Positions 1 to 9,127 of a stretch of DNA of 64,000 bases are shown in pieces. Origin of the DNA: Bacillus sp. B15-48 (lineage in GTDB: Bacteria; Bacillota; Bacilli; Bacillales; Cytobacillaceae); the NCBI RefSeq assembly GCF_016879755.1, contig NZ_WOFU01000009.1:1-64000 (forward strand), given 5' to 3'. The position numbers and the translations under genes were made by a program. How positions within the stretch are numbered: the first letter of the stretch is position 1; each line of letters opens with the position of its first letter. The notes under the pieces were generated by a model. That model did no database searches and was not told the DNA's origin. It worked only from the letters and a program-made list of their open reading frames with translations.

Positions 1-63
1 GGGAGTACTTATATTTTCGCGATGAAGTGTAACGGGGACAATCGTTAATTTCTCTTGCGGCAT
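1..63 (-). CDS. 5' end of an unidentified gene, cut by the window edge
   Basis: An ATG at 61-63 on the minus strand follows a strong AAAGGAGGTG Shine-Dalgarno at about 71-80 and opens a frame that runs off the window. The readable N-terminus begins MPQEKLTIVPVTLHREN. It is too short to assign a family. A 6-2-6 palindrome lies just upstream at 87-100. Confidence 0.5.
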   Translation of the reverse strand, partial: MPQEKLTIVPVTLHRENISTP

Positions 64-86
64 TAGAAAAGCACCTCCTTTTAAAT

Positions 87-100
87 TGATACTTGTATCA
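87..100. promoter_or_regulatory. Palindromic operator-like site
   Basis: TGATACTTGTATCA is a perfect 6-2-6 inverted repeat 24-37 bases upstream of the partial gene at 1-63. Its position would suit a repressor operator or an overlapped -10 element. The binding protein is unknown. Confidence 0.3.
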
Positions 101-210
101 TATCAGGAGGCGCTGCATGAAAATATGAGTTGTTTGAATTCGGGCTTACCTAAGATCAGATCTCTTCATAGCAAAACCTCCATAATATTTGATCTCTAGG
201 AGATTATCAC

Positions 211-249
211 ATATAAAAAGGCATCAAACCATGTGGGCATAGTTTGACG
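211..249 (-). terminator. Probable intrinsic terminator, minus strand
   Basis: Read on the minus strand, TCAAAC and GTTTGA form a short stem around a 12-base loop, followed by CCTTTTTATATG. It would end transcription coming through the intron remnant at 257-783. Confidence 0.35.
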
Positions 250-256
250 CTTACGT

Positions 257-783
257 TCAATTTCCGAAGTATAGATAACAGAATCCCTTCGTTCCCTTGC
301 CATTACAGCAATTTCATTACTACTACGAATTCTTCCGCATCTGTATTCAGCATCACTACTTTCACCCTTGTTAGTTCATCGCTTGGGTTTTTCGTTTATC
401 ATCAGAATACAGACTTCTCCTGTTCCTTGTAAGAGCCTATGCCACGCTCCTGCAACCTTTACGCCGACAGCCATCTGAACAGTAATCAGGTTTCTTTCAG
501 ACTTATCCTAGGAGTGTCAAAATCCCCTAGTTTTGACTGTATGTAAGTAGTAACGACGCTTCATCGAATTGTTCACTTTCGTTCAGCTTCATGGCACACA
601 CCTGACTAATTTATTAGCCTTTTCCATTTGCGCTCAGCACCACAACTTTTGATTGCAGCACCCAAAGGCGGTTTGAAACCTGTACCTGAATACCGATTTC
701 GAGGGGCCTTCCCTCATCTCTTACAAAGCATGAATTTCTCGCATTTTCACTCCTTTCAGTGCAAGAAATCCTTCAGGACACAC
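257..783 (-). other. Group II intron, 5' fragment (domain I-III region)
   Basis: The minus strand begins GTGTGTCCTGAAGG and continues with stretches typical of the structured 5' half of bacterial group II introns: GGAACAGGAGAAG, then GGGTGAAAGTA, GATGCTGAATACAGATGCGG and GGGAACGAAGGGA. No maturase ORF and no domain V follow, so the element is a dead 5' half. The 14-base sequence TTTGACGCTTACGT occurs at 784-797 and again at 243-256, flanking the fragment on both sides. Short ORFs inside it are structural-RNA artefacts. Assignment is by recall of intron consensus, not by folding. Confidence 0.6.
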
Positions 784-797
784 TTTGACGCTTACGT

Positions 798-1069
798 CTA
801 TACAACGTTTCGCTAAAAAACGTGGAAATCCGTTAGATATTCGGGTTGTGCGGGTTCGAATCAAACAGATATGGAGAAGACCTCAAGCAGTCTTGAAGTT
901 TGCTAGCATCCGTTTTTCTAGTACCTTGATGTGCTATCTTGTGATTTGTAATTTTAAAAATTTGGGCACCAAGCATGGCACCAAAAGCCCGAAAAAATTA
1001 AGGATTAGGTTAATTATGATTTTCATCATTTTTCCATATTTACAATGTTCAAATATAATATTCTTTTGT
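798..1069. other. Stretch without a clear gene; possible recombinase remnant
   Basis: No convincing ORF. On the minus strand around 963-995 one frame reads FGAMLGAQIF, which resembles the tail seen in some phage integrases. The plus strand at 848-866 holds a T-arm-like GGGTTCGAATC. Together these could be a decayed integration site, but neither is enough to call a gene. Confidence 0.2.
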
Positions 1070-1687
1070 TTATTCAACCTCAAATATCACATTATTTCCA
1101 CCAAAAGCAGCTAAATGTGGTTCCCATCCTATTAGTTCAAAAAGTTGAGATTTGGGTAATGGAATTGTAAATCTCTCATTTTGCTCTTCGCTTATTTTTT
1201 TATAACTATACATTTCTAATACAAATAATCCTGCTAATGCATTTAGGACGTTCCCTAAATTTGCTTCTTCAAAATAGAAATTACCTTCAGTATCTTTATT
1301 TGATCGATTATGTTTTACTTTATTATAATTTGACCACCAACTAGGTGACTGGTATTCAGGATTACCTTTCCAATCGCTCCAAGGACTCAAAACCTCTTTC
1401 CACTTTGCTTTAACTTGTTTATTAGGAATTTCGGGAAAGCTCCCCAGAATAATTTCAGTATAATCAGGCATGGTCGTAAAGTTGCCTGTTGGCTCTAACA
1501 GGCTACAAAGATTTTTACTTAAAACATCAAGTTCTGAACATATTGCTTGATACTGCTTCACGTATTCTACTGAGAATGTTGAATAATTTTTTTCATCTAA
1601 TTCAACATATCTTAACGTGCTGATAAAATCAGACTCCAATGTTAAATAATAAGTCCAGTAACTATGAGTAAATTCATCCTGGTTCAT
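1070..1687 (-). CDS. HEPN-like hypothetical protein
   Basis: About 205 residues starting at MNQDEFTHSYW, chosen because AAAGGTG lies 9 bases upstream; an earlier ATG at 1735 has no ribosome binding site. It has no signal peptide and no membrane span. The centre holds SWWSNYNKVKHNR followed by a helical ANLGNVLNALAGLFVLEMY stretch. This is a pattern seen in HEPN-fold RNase/abortive-infection-type proteins, although the canonical R-x4-6-H is not exact. It is the last of three minus-strand genes with the HEPN gene at 1900 and the RES gene at 3976. A defence or toxin role is inferred from that company. Confidence 0.55.
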   Translation of the reverse strand: MNQDEFTHSYWTYYLTLESDFISTLRYVELDEKNYSTFSVEYVKQYQAICSELDVLSKNLCSLLEPTGNFTTMPDYTEIILGSFPEIPNKQVKAKWKEVLSPWSDWKGNPEYQSPSWWSNYNKVKHNRSNKDTEGNFYFEEANLGNVLNALAGLFVLEMYSYKKISEEQNERFTIPLPKSQLFELIGWEPHLAAFGGNNVIFEVE

Positions 1688-1899
1688 CAGATCACTCACC
1701 TTTGGTTGGTTAAAAATTTCTTTTTTTACTAGCATTATTTTATCATTTCTATAAAATAAAAATAGTAATAATTGATAAACACGCTATTGCTTAATAACTC
1801 TTTTGTCTATAGATTTTATTCTTTTTTAAAATCTTGTTATAGTCATAAATAAAGACTGTCAAAGCCATCGACAAAGTAAAATAAGTTTCACAACGCTTA

Positions 1900-3831
1900 T
1901 TATAACTTGTTTTCTGTATATATACAGAAATCATCGTTAATTTTAATAATTATCATTATAAACATTCTTAAAAAAATCATATAATTAAGCTCATGTATAT
2001 CCTCACTATCATCTCCACTTGGCTGCGTCCCATGACTATACCTATTACGTAAATCCAAAGCATTATTGAAAGATGATTTATTTAAGTAGTAATTAATATA
2101 ATCCTGTTCAGGTCTTGAAAATAGTGAACTTTCAAATTCGGCAACTCCACATAATTCCATATCATCTAGCTTTTCCCGTAACTTCAAAGGATATCTCCAA
2201 TAGTTAATAACTTCATTAGTGAATAAATCTTTCAAAATATATAAGCGGTTAATATCGTATATTTTAATGTAGCCTTCACTGTTTATTTCAATGTATTTAT
2301 GTTTTATTAACCATTCTATATCTTGCCCATGATAATGTAGATAATCATTAACAGAAACTTCTTCATTCATTAATAAATCAAAGAAATTATGATACTTGCT
2401 ACCTATTTTTTCAACGTATGAAAGCATACATTGATTTGAGAAAAAATAATATGTTGCCTGTTTAAAATCTTCCCCCGTACCATATACATATTTCTTTTCA
2501 AGTAAACTTGGAACATTCTTATATAGGAGATGGCCAGATGACATCTGCAACAGTTCTTGATCAATTGAATTATCTTCAACATACAAAGTAAACTGTTTTA
2601 GAACTGATTCCATCTCCGGTAAAATAGCTCTACACTTTTCTATAAAAAGAGAATGTTCCGATGGCATTTTAATTCTAAAACCGGTAATGTTAAATTCCTC
2701 TGGAATATAACTTTTGAAAAACCATTCAACAATTCCCTCAATTCTTATACCCATTTTAGTCAACTCTTTATAGTATCCAACAATTTGGAGTTTAGATAAA
2801 ATGTCCTTTTGCTGAAAGGCCACCCCTATTGTATAAGAATTTTTAGAACGCATAAATACGTGCTGTTCAAAGATTCCCATTTCTTGTGGTTTATTAACAA
2901 GTGTTACCCTCATCTGTAAATCAACAAATTCGAACAAAAATATAAAATTATTCATTAATGTGTGAAAATCGTTGTTATCTTTAATCCATCTTGAGTTGTA
3001 AGAAAAAGCCCAACGCTGTCCATCAACTTCTTGTTTCACTACCTCCTCATGACTGTCTAAAAAGGTTACAGAAGTTTCCATATAAGTCCCTGAATCTTTA
3101 TTAAATAATTGATTTTCCTGTTCTTCTACACGTTTCCTTGCTTTTAAACGAGTACGATCAGAAATGGTAAAATCTGAAGTACTCTTAATATTTACAATTA
3201 GACTAAGGTAATTAAGATTTGTATTTGAACTATTAATATAATTGAGTAAGATTGTCTCCTTATCCTGTGCAATTAGTTCCTTTGGAAAATAGATGGCTTC
3301 CGGATTATGGTTTCGCTCTACTTCATATTTATCTAATAATAATTCTGCAGAAGACGCATCCAATATCAAGTGTTCCCTAATCGTTTCACCATAATGGTTG
3401 ACTAGTTTTTTATATTTTAGTATCTCATACAACCTTGCTCCTGGTTGTTTAAGCAGTTCAGAAAATGAATTTGTGGAAACTTTTTTATAAACATTAAATT
3501 TTTCGATTAATTCCCAAAAATTATCGGTATAATCAATATCAACCTCATTGAATAAATTATTAATATTGCAATCAGAAAACGTCTTAAGAGTTTTACCAAT
3601 AAGACGTGTATACATTTTAATAATAACCTTAAACTTCACAATATCTTCTGTTGACCAAGATTTTAAGTATAATCCTGCATCAATATATTTACTTATATTG
3701 GAGAACTCAATGATTTCATTAATATTATAGCAAGTTTTATCAGGATTAAAATCCTTCATTATATTTTCTGCTTTTTTCAATTGGTTACCAACCCCAAAAT
3801 CATTTGCAGAATAAAATTTAACTTTGTCCAT
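1900..3831 (-). CDS. Large hypothetical protein with C-terminal HEPN motif
   Basis: About 643 residues, AT-rich like its two neighbours. Near the C-terminus is an RNRYSHG sequence, an exact RN-x3-H form of the HEPN ribonuclease motif, embedded in helical sequence about 49 residues from the end. The first 550 residues match no family I recognise; they are soluble, charged and mostly helical. The start is either ATG 3831 (AGAGGTG 12 bases upstream) or GTG 3846. HEPN proteins are typically RNA-cleaving toxins or effectors of phage defence, so the N-terminal part may be the sensor. The gene lies 145 bases downstream of the RES gene and 212 bases upstream of the small HEPN-like gene. Confidence 0.6.
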   Translation of the reverse strand: MDKVKFYSANDFGVGNQLKKAENIMKDFNPDKTCYNINEIIEFSNISKYIDAGLYLKSWSTEDIVKFKVIIKMYTRLIGKTLKTFSDCNINNLFNEVDIDYTDNFWELIEKFNVYKKVSTNSFSELLKQPGARLYEILKYKKLVNHYGETIREHLILDASSAELLLDKYEVERNHNPEAIYFPKELIAQDKETILLNYINSSNTNLNYLSLIVNIKSTSDFTISDRTRLKARKRVEEQENQLFNKDSGTYMETSVTFLDSHEEVVKQEVDGQRWAFSYNSRWIKDNNDFHTLMNNFIFLFEFVDLQMRVTLVNKPQEMGIFEQHVFMRSKNSYTIGVAFQQKDILSKLQIVGYYKELTKMGIRIEGIVEWFFKSYIPEEFNITGFRIKMPSEHSLFIEKCRAILPEMESVLKQFTLYVEDNSIDQELLQMSSGHLLYKNVPSLLEKKYVYGTGEDFKQATYYFFSNQCMLSYVEKIGSKYHNFFDLLMNEEVSVNDYLHYHGQDIEWLIKHKYIEINSEGYIKIYDINRLYILKDLFTNEVINYWRYPLKLREKLDDMELCGVAEFESSLFSRPEQDYINYYLNKSSFNNALDLRNRYSHGTQPSGDDSEDIHELNYMIFLRMFIMIIIKINDDFCIYTENKL

Positions 3832-3975
3832 TCCTGATTCTAACACCTCTTTTAAAAGAAAGAACTACAAGCATGCAGATTGTTCTAACGTTTTTATGCG
3901 GATTATATTTTAGTAATTACTTCGACGGCAGAGTTCATTTGCAAAATATAAAATGCTGGATATTTCTTAAATATT

Positions 3976-5268
3976 TCAAATATCATCATCCATCATATAA
4001 AAGGGATTGGGGTTCCAGCATTTATTGCATATTCTCATTAATTCACTAATCTGATTATGACACTTAGGACAGTTCATTGAGTATAAATCCTTTTGCCATG
4101 GAGGAGTATTAGGATTAAATAAATCTCTCCTAGTATAAACATCTACTTCAGGGTATGCATCAAATGTGTATTTTCCTCTCCAGTTAAATAACGCTAAATT
4201 GTTCCCTTGACCTCTATTACTAGAAAACTTTATACCATCAAACTTACATACCATTTTTGCTACATCAGCTACAAAACGAGGAATATAATATTCAGGCTTC
4301 CATACTTTGTCTCTAACTGACTCTTGATTGATTACCCCTTCATATATTAAAGCTGCAATGAGTAACGAATGTTTAGGAGATAAACTTTCTCCTGGTTTTG
4401 TTGTCAAATCTAATACTTGTACACTATTTAAAAGGAATTTTTGAAACCATAAAAGTTTTGACTCATTTTTTTCCATCATTTCTGCTACACAAGTATTTTT
4501 ATCACTAGCTAGGTAAAGCACTGGAATGCCAATATGATTATATCTACCTTCTTTTGTTACATATTTACTTTTCGGTGCTTCTAAATCTTCATGTATAAAT
4601 ACCTTAGAATCTGTTGCTTCCCTGGCTCTAAAATAGATTGTGTTACTTATATTAGTGGGACTCATATCTTGTATTGCCTCTATTATCCTCTTCCCTGTGG
4701 TATGATGTGCTCCTAAATTTGGATATTTTGTAATAAAATTTTGAAACTCATCAAGTTCTTCTTTATAGGCTTTTCTAATTAGCTCATGTGTTTTATTCTT
4801 TGATTCACTCCATAACAAAAAATTAGATAATATGAATCCAATACTCCCCCTATCTTCATTTTTCCCAAAAACTACTTTCTTTTTGGTGTATAACTTATCA
4901 TAGTTTCCTCTTATAAATACTTTATATTGACCATCGTCTATACCACTTATTAAATCGTTTATTGCAAAATCCTCCAATGATTGCTGACTTTGGTCTAATT
5001 GTCTCTCGATTGGAGCATCGTATATGGTATGATTAAATTTATTTTTTATAGGTCCATCTCCCAAATCAGCTATAAATATAGAGATAAAATTCTGAATATC
5101 ATTTCCAACTTCATCCCATGAAATTGCACCTTTTAAAATTGCAGAAGCATTTTTATTGATTTTTTCGTTAGCTATGAGTTTACTCATCTCATCATCATTC
5201 ATTAATACTGCAACAGTAAGGATATCCTTTTCATCTTTCATTTGTTCCACAAATATATAATTTGACAA
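3976..5268 (-). CDS. RES-domain protein with C-terminal zinc ribbon
   Basis: A 430-residue protein with a TTG start behind AGGGGTG. Residues about 210-385 carry RES family landmarks: YFRAREA, then RYNHIGIPVLYLASDKNTC with VAEMMEKNE, and later FDGIKFSSNRGQGNNLALFNW. RES proteins are NAD+-degrading or ADP-ribosylating enzymes, best known as the toxins of Xre-RES modules. The C-terminus has four Cys (400, 403, 414, 417) in a CPKC-x10-CNKC zinc ribbon. No Xre-type antitoxin is adjacent; the neighbours are HEPN-like genes. The N-terminal 200 residues are unassigned. A stand-alone effector in a defence cluster is more likely than a classical toxin-antitoxin pair. Confidence 0.75.
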   Translation of the reverse strand: MSNYIFVEQMKDEKDILTVAVLMNDDEMSKLIANEKINKNASAILKGAISWDEVGNDIQNFISIFIADLGDGPIKNKFNHTIYDAPIERQLDQSQQSLEDFAINDLISGIDDGQYKVFIRGNYDKLYTKKKVVFGKNEDRGSIGFILSNFLLWSESKNKTHELIRKAYKEELDEFQNFITKYPNLGAHHTTGKRIIEAIQDMSPTNISNTIYFRAREATDSKVFIHEDLEAPKSKYVTKEGRYNHIGIPVLYLASDKNTCVAEMMEKNESKLLWFQKFLLNSVQVLDLTTKPGESLSPKHSLLIAALIYEGVINQESVRDKVWKPEYYIPRFVADVAKMVCKFDGIKFSSNRGQGNNLALFNWRGKYTFDAYPEVDVYTRRDLFNPNTPPWQKDLYSMNCPKCHNQISELMRICNKCWNPNPFYMMDDDI

Positions 5269-5379
5269 TTATTACACCCCTAAATTATCTGACATACTTA
5301 TACGGACCATGTACAGGCATATATTTACCATTTCTACGCCTAATTCACGGTTCTTGTTTCCTTTTCTCTTACTGATTGC

Positions 5380-5816
5380 TCAATTATTTGATTCCTTTGC
5401 ATTGTAATAAATTGTAGACCTTGGAACACCTGTTTGTTTGACAATATCATTCACGCTTAATCCGTTATACTTACGGTTAGCAAATAGTTTCAATGCCCTT
5501 CTAATTTCTTTAGTGTCCTGACCTTTCCTTCCTAGATGCTTCCCCTGTTTCTTTGCTCTTTCTCTGCCTTCCTTAGTCCGTTCGTTAATTAAGTCCCTTT
5601 CAAATTCTGCAATAGCCCAAGCATGGTAAACATCAACTTGCCAGCAGCTGTTGAAAAATCTATTTGTTCCTTTATAAAAACAATACCAATGCCTTCTTCT
5701 TGAAGCTCATGAACAATATTGTATAAATCCCTAGTGGAGCTCGCTAATCGATCAATCTTATAAACAATTAGCTTGTCTCCCTTTCTTAGATATTCTAGCG
5801 CCCTTTTTAATTCCAG
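5380..5816 (-). pseudogene. Serine recombinase (resolvase/invertase) remnant
   Basis: The minus strand reads LKRALEYLRKGDKLIVYKID, then RLASSTRDLYNIVHELQEEG, IGIVFIKEQIDFSTAAGKL and, after a one-base deletion near 5622, AIAEFERDLINERTKEGRER with an HTH tail ending VPRSTIYYNAKESNN. This is the standard resolvase order (catalytic core, long helix, C-terminal helix-turn-helix). The N-terminal segment with the nucleophilic Ser is missing, because the gene is cut at 5816 where a dispersed hairpin repeat begins. Confidence 0.8.
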
Positions 5817-5880
5817 AAAAAGGGCCAGTCCCCCAGCAAAGTAAAGCTTTACTCCACCGGGGGACTGACCCCGAATACCC
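5816..5880. repeat. Dispersed hairpin repeat, copy A
   Basis: Carries AGTCCCCC and GGGGGACTGACCC arms around an AGTAAAGCTTTACT inner palindrome. It sits exactly at the junction where the helicase loses its C-terminal half and the recombinase loses its N-terminus. Near-identical copies lie at 26285, 37601 and 42053. Confidence 0.8.
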
Positions 5881-7920
5881 TGAAAGACTTTTAGCTACGG
5901 GAAATACAAAAGCGTGCTCAATTAGCTCTTGTTCAAGTGTTTGAATGTCATTTAATGTCCCTCGAACTTCTTCCAAAACTTGACCCCAGTAGTTCATTTG
6001 TTGCGAATCCCTTATACAATCTTCGATTATCGTTCTTAACCATGGTTCATTTTGAAGTTTCCTTAACTTCTCAATTGATGATTTGGTTTTATTGATCCAT
6101 TGAACAAAATCAACATTTGATAAATCACTTGGTGACCATTCATGAATGGCTTCCTTTGTTTGATTGACTTTCTCCTCTATACTGTTTATTTCATCTACTT
6201 TCTGTGAAAAGATACTTGTTGTCGGCAGAGTCTTACTAGATGGCCGTTCTAATGATAAAGACTGGATATCCTCCTTTGAAAGAGTCCCCAAAAGCTCAAA
6301 GAATCTTGATAATTGTGCACCAGAAAGAGGAAAATCAATATGCGGTTTTATATCATCAGGGATCCAGGAGTGACTTTGATTTTTATTCAGCCATTTTGTT
6401 CCTTCTAGTGGGGTTAATTCCAACTCACCGAAATTTTCGGTTTCATTTTCCCCCTCAGCCGCTTTGTTGATTAAGGTGTCGTAACGTGCAATATTTCTCT
6501 TAGTAGTCTTTAATTCCTCTGTTAAACGTTCGATGTTTTTCTGTAATATTTCTGGCTGCTTGGAGTCCAAATTTTCAGCAATTGTCCGGACTGAGTCCTC
6601 AATTTCTTTCACTGATTTTGAATCTCCACCGAGCACACTGACACAAAGAGCGCGAATTTCTTCCGGAATTTTATCTTTTAATACCTGAAGTGCACGTTCC
6701 TTTTCACTTGTAACCAATACTCGTTTTCCATGGGCAAGAAGGTGACTGATTAGATTTGCTATTGTATGACTTTTTCCAGTACCAGGTGGGCCTTGGATGA
6801 CCACACCGTTGTTGGTTGCTAATTTTTGAGCAATTAATTGTTGTTCTTTATTTGTAGGCAGCGGAAACAGTAACTGTTCACTAACTGGTCCCCAATTTTG
6901 ATGATAATCCTCTACTTTGTCTGTTTCTGTACCTTTTGTATCCGTTTCTGTTGTAGTTAGTATTCCAATCGTTTCAGGAACTGGGAAACCTTGTTTAATT
7001 TTCTCAATGACCTTTGATAATTCCTGCTGCCATAACCTGCCGCCTACGTTTCGTAAAAATAACCCTGGACTGTATGTGGAGATGGGTGCTCTCAGTCCTT
7101 TTGCCGATTCTTGTTTATCCGTTTTATATAATCCATCGGGACTTATCGTATGGACTACTTCTTGTAGGAATGGCTTAAGTTGGTCTTGTTCTAATGGAGA
7201 AAATTCAAAATCTGCAACCTGGTTCTCCATTTGCATCAATCTTGTAGTATTTGGTAAATCAATATGTAATAACATATCCGTTTCCATCATCGTACCTTTA
7301 CTTGTAGGAATTAGTAAAAAAATACCTTTTTTCGCATCAAAGAGTAGCTCAAGTTTTGTGACAAGGACATGTCTTGAGATTTGAAAACCCTCAACCTCCC
7401 ATTGAAGAAGTCCATGGCCACAAGCAAGTTCCAAATCTTCTCCTTCTCGCTGGAAACGTTGGTGCAATGTGAAAAGCTCCATGTAGATTTGCTGAACTTT
7501 CTTCTTTGGTGAAGCATCCTTTGCCCATATATTCCATGCATTTAACCATCGTTCACAAACAGAAACTCGACCTAAATCCTCGTCAAATAACTCAGTAATT
7601 TCATTACCCTCATCATCTTTTCCGTTGATTAAGCTAGTATGTATTTTCGGTTGCTGATCCGGATTATCATCATTTACAATCCATCGTTTCAAATCTGTTG
7701 GTGGTTTCGGCGGAGGAGGAATTTCTTGCTTATGGACTTCATACCATGCCTCTTCATTGGTCCCTTTTCCCCCAATATAAAAACCGTCAATGGTAGGAAA
7801 ATCCTTTTCCCACCATATTTTTTCATATTCATTCACATGACGGATTACTTTTTCATTCAAATTTTTTACTGCAAGTAAATATTCGAATATTCTTGCCACT
7901 TTTGCTGAATCCACAGCCAT
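5881..7920 (-). pseudogene. SF1-type DNA/RNA helicase, C-terminally truncated
   Basis: Starts at ATG 7920 behind GGAGGGGG. An N-terminal region of about 370 residues precedes Walker A VIQGPPGTGKSHTIANL and RVLVTSEKERALQVLKDKIP, the AAA_11/Upf1-like motif I-Ia layout. A coiled, charged insertion follows. Motifs III to VI, which in this family lie several hundred residues further on, are absent. The reading frame instead runs into the hairpin repeat and stops in the recombinase remnant at 5758. Such long SF1 proteins are often found in defence islands and lie next to genes like the HEPN/RES set here. The product is unlikely to be an active helicase. Confidence 0.75.
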
Positions 7921-8380
7921 TTTCCCCCTCCTCTAAGCAAAAAGTACTATGTAATTATATTAGCATATATTGGTTATATTTGGATATGTATTCCCTAACA
8001 GGAACATTAGAACAAAAAAGAATGCTTTCGAGAGGATAGGGACATATTCATATTTCATGGGGATTAGTAGGAGTTTAGGGGGCAATACAAACATAACCGA
8101 CAATTCATCGATTCCTGCCATTGACATCAAAACCTACTATAATGAAAAGCCTGTCATTGAAGATGCTCTCTTACTGCTACTTGAAGCAAAGGTCCTGCTG
8201 CTATCAAACAATAACTACAAGATCACTTCAGACCTATCTAAATAAACAATCCCCACCTTCGTTGGAAGATGGGGATTGTTTTACACTTCTTTCTCTATAC
8301 GGCAAAATGATTGCATTGTTACTACCTTCGGATCGCTTGCATAAACATCCGTTTATACGCAATCACTAATGTGTTAATTT
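7921..8380. other. Intergenic, possible gene tail on plus strand
   Basis: A plus-strand frame from about 7970 to 8245 ends in a plausible protein tail (EKPVIEDALLLLLEAKVLLL) immediately before a terminator. It has no convincing ribosome binding site, so it is more likely the tail of a lost gene than a functional one. Confidence 0.25.
8245..8283 (+). terminator. Strong intrinsic terminator
   Basis: AACAATCCCCA and TGGGGATTGTT form an 11-bp stem with an inner CTTC/GAAG extension, followed by TTTT. On the minus strand an A run also allows it to serve the catabolic operon ending at 8381. Confidence 0.75.
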
Positions 8381-9127
8381 TTAGAATTCTCTAAACAATC
8401 GTCCGAATCCATCCATTTTGTCCATAATGCCTTCACCGCGCAGTGCATGCCAGAGTGTAGCAGCATTGATCGCTATAACCGGCTTACCAAGGTAACGCTC
8501 TGCCCCATCGGCCAAGCGAACCATTGACAAGTTCGTGCCGCATTGGATGATGGCATCGACATCTGGGAGATTTACTTCGTTAATAGCAACGCGAAGTTCA
8601 TCTTCCGTTACTTCAGAAATAGCAACGGCGTCTTTAACCTTTAGACCTTTAATTGCCTTCACTTCATAGCCGTATTCCGTGAAAAATTTCACCACTTGCT
8701 CATCACCCGGAAGTTGATACGGAGTAACAATCCCGAGAGTTTTTGCGCCGTATTTTTGGAGCGCATGGTGAGTAGCCGAAGCACCCGAATACACTTTCAA
8801 ACCGTTAGACAGCTTCTTGACATTTTCCTCAAACCTGATATTGCCTTCGCGTCCGCCAACAAAGGTTTCGCCGGACATTCCCATCACCATGCAGCTCGGC
8901 CGGCAAGTCATGACTCGCTCAATGGCAGGCGGCATTTCTCTACGAACCTGGTCAAGTAAGTTCTCGAACAGATCGTCGCTACTTAAACGCATATCCTTGA
9001 TATGAATGCGACCCATATGGAATGTTACACCATAAGGAGCCATCATATTGAAATCAGATTCAACCGTCGTGTTTGTAGACGGTGCCAATACGCCAGCCTT
9101 CATACGAAATCCAATCGCATTAGACAT
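8381..9127 (-). CDS. Arylmalonate decarboxylase / maleate isomerase family enzyme
   Basis: A 248-residue member of the Asp/Glu racemase superfamily, starting at ATG 9127 behind AGGAGG. Maleate isomerases use two cysteines. Here only the second is present (Cys196 in IIQCGTNLSM), while the first position is VMGMSGETF with Gly83. That is the arrangement of Bordetella arylmalonate decarboxylase (MGTS with Gly74, and Cys188), and the C-terminus GFGRLFREF matches its GYGRLFDES. Decarboxylation of a malonate-like acid is therefore at least as likely as cis-trans isomerisation. It overlaps the hydrolase gene upstream by 8 bases and is the last gene of the TRAP/monooxygenase operon. The substrate is unknown. 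Confidence 0.8.
   Translation of the reverse strand: MSNAIGFRMKAGVLAPSTNTTVESDFNMMAPYGVTFHMGRIHIKDMRLSSDDLFENLLDQVRREMPPAIERVMTCRPSCMVMGMSGETFVGGREGNIRFEENVKKLSNGLKVYSGASATHHALQKYGAKTLGIVTPYQLPGDEQVVKFFTEYGYEVKAIKGLKVKDAVAISEVTEDELRVAINEVNLPDVDAIIQCGTNLSMVRLADGAERYLGKPVIAINAATLWHALRGEGIMDKMDGFGRLFREF

Noticed and set aside
628-816. Plus-strand ORF of 62 codons
   Set aside because: It lies inside the group II intron structural region on the other strand and has no ribosome binding site.
848-866. T-arm-like sequence GGGTTCGAATC suggesting a tRNA or an attachment site
   Set aside because: No acceptor stem, D-arm or anticodon arm can be built around it; kept only as a weak hint of an old integration site.
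6917-7384. Plus-strand ORF of 155 codons
   Set aside because: Antisense shadow of the helicase reading frame; composition mirrors the real gene.
7311-7541. Minus-strand 76-codon ORF within the helicase
   Set aside because: Alternative frame of the same gene without a start site.
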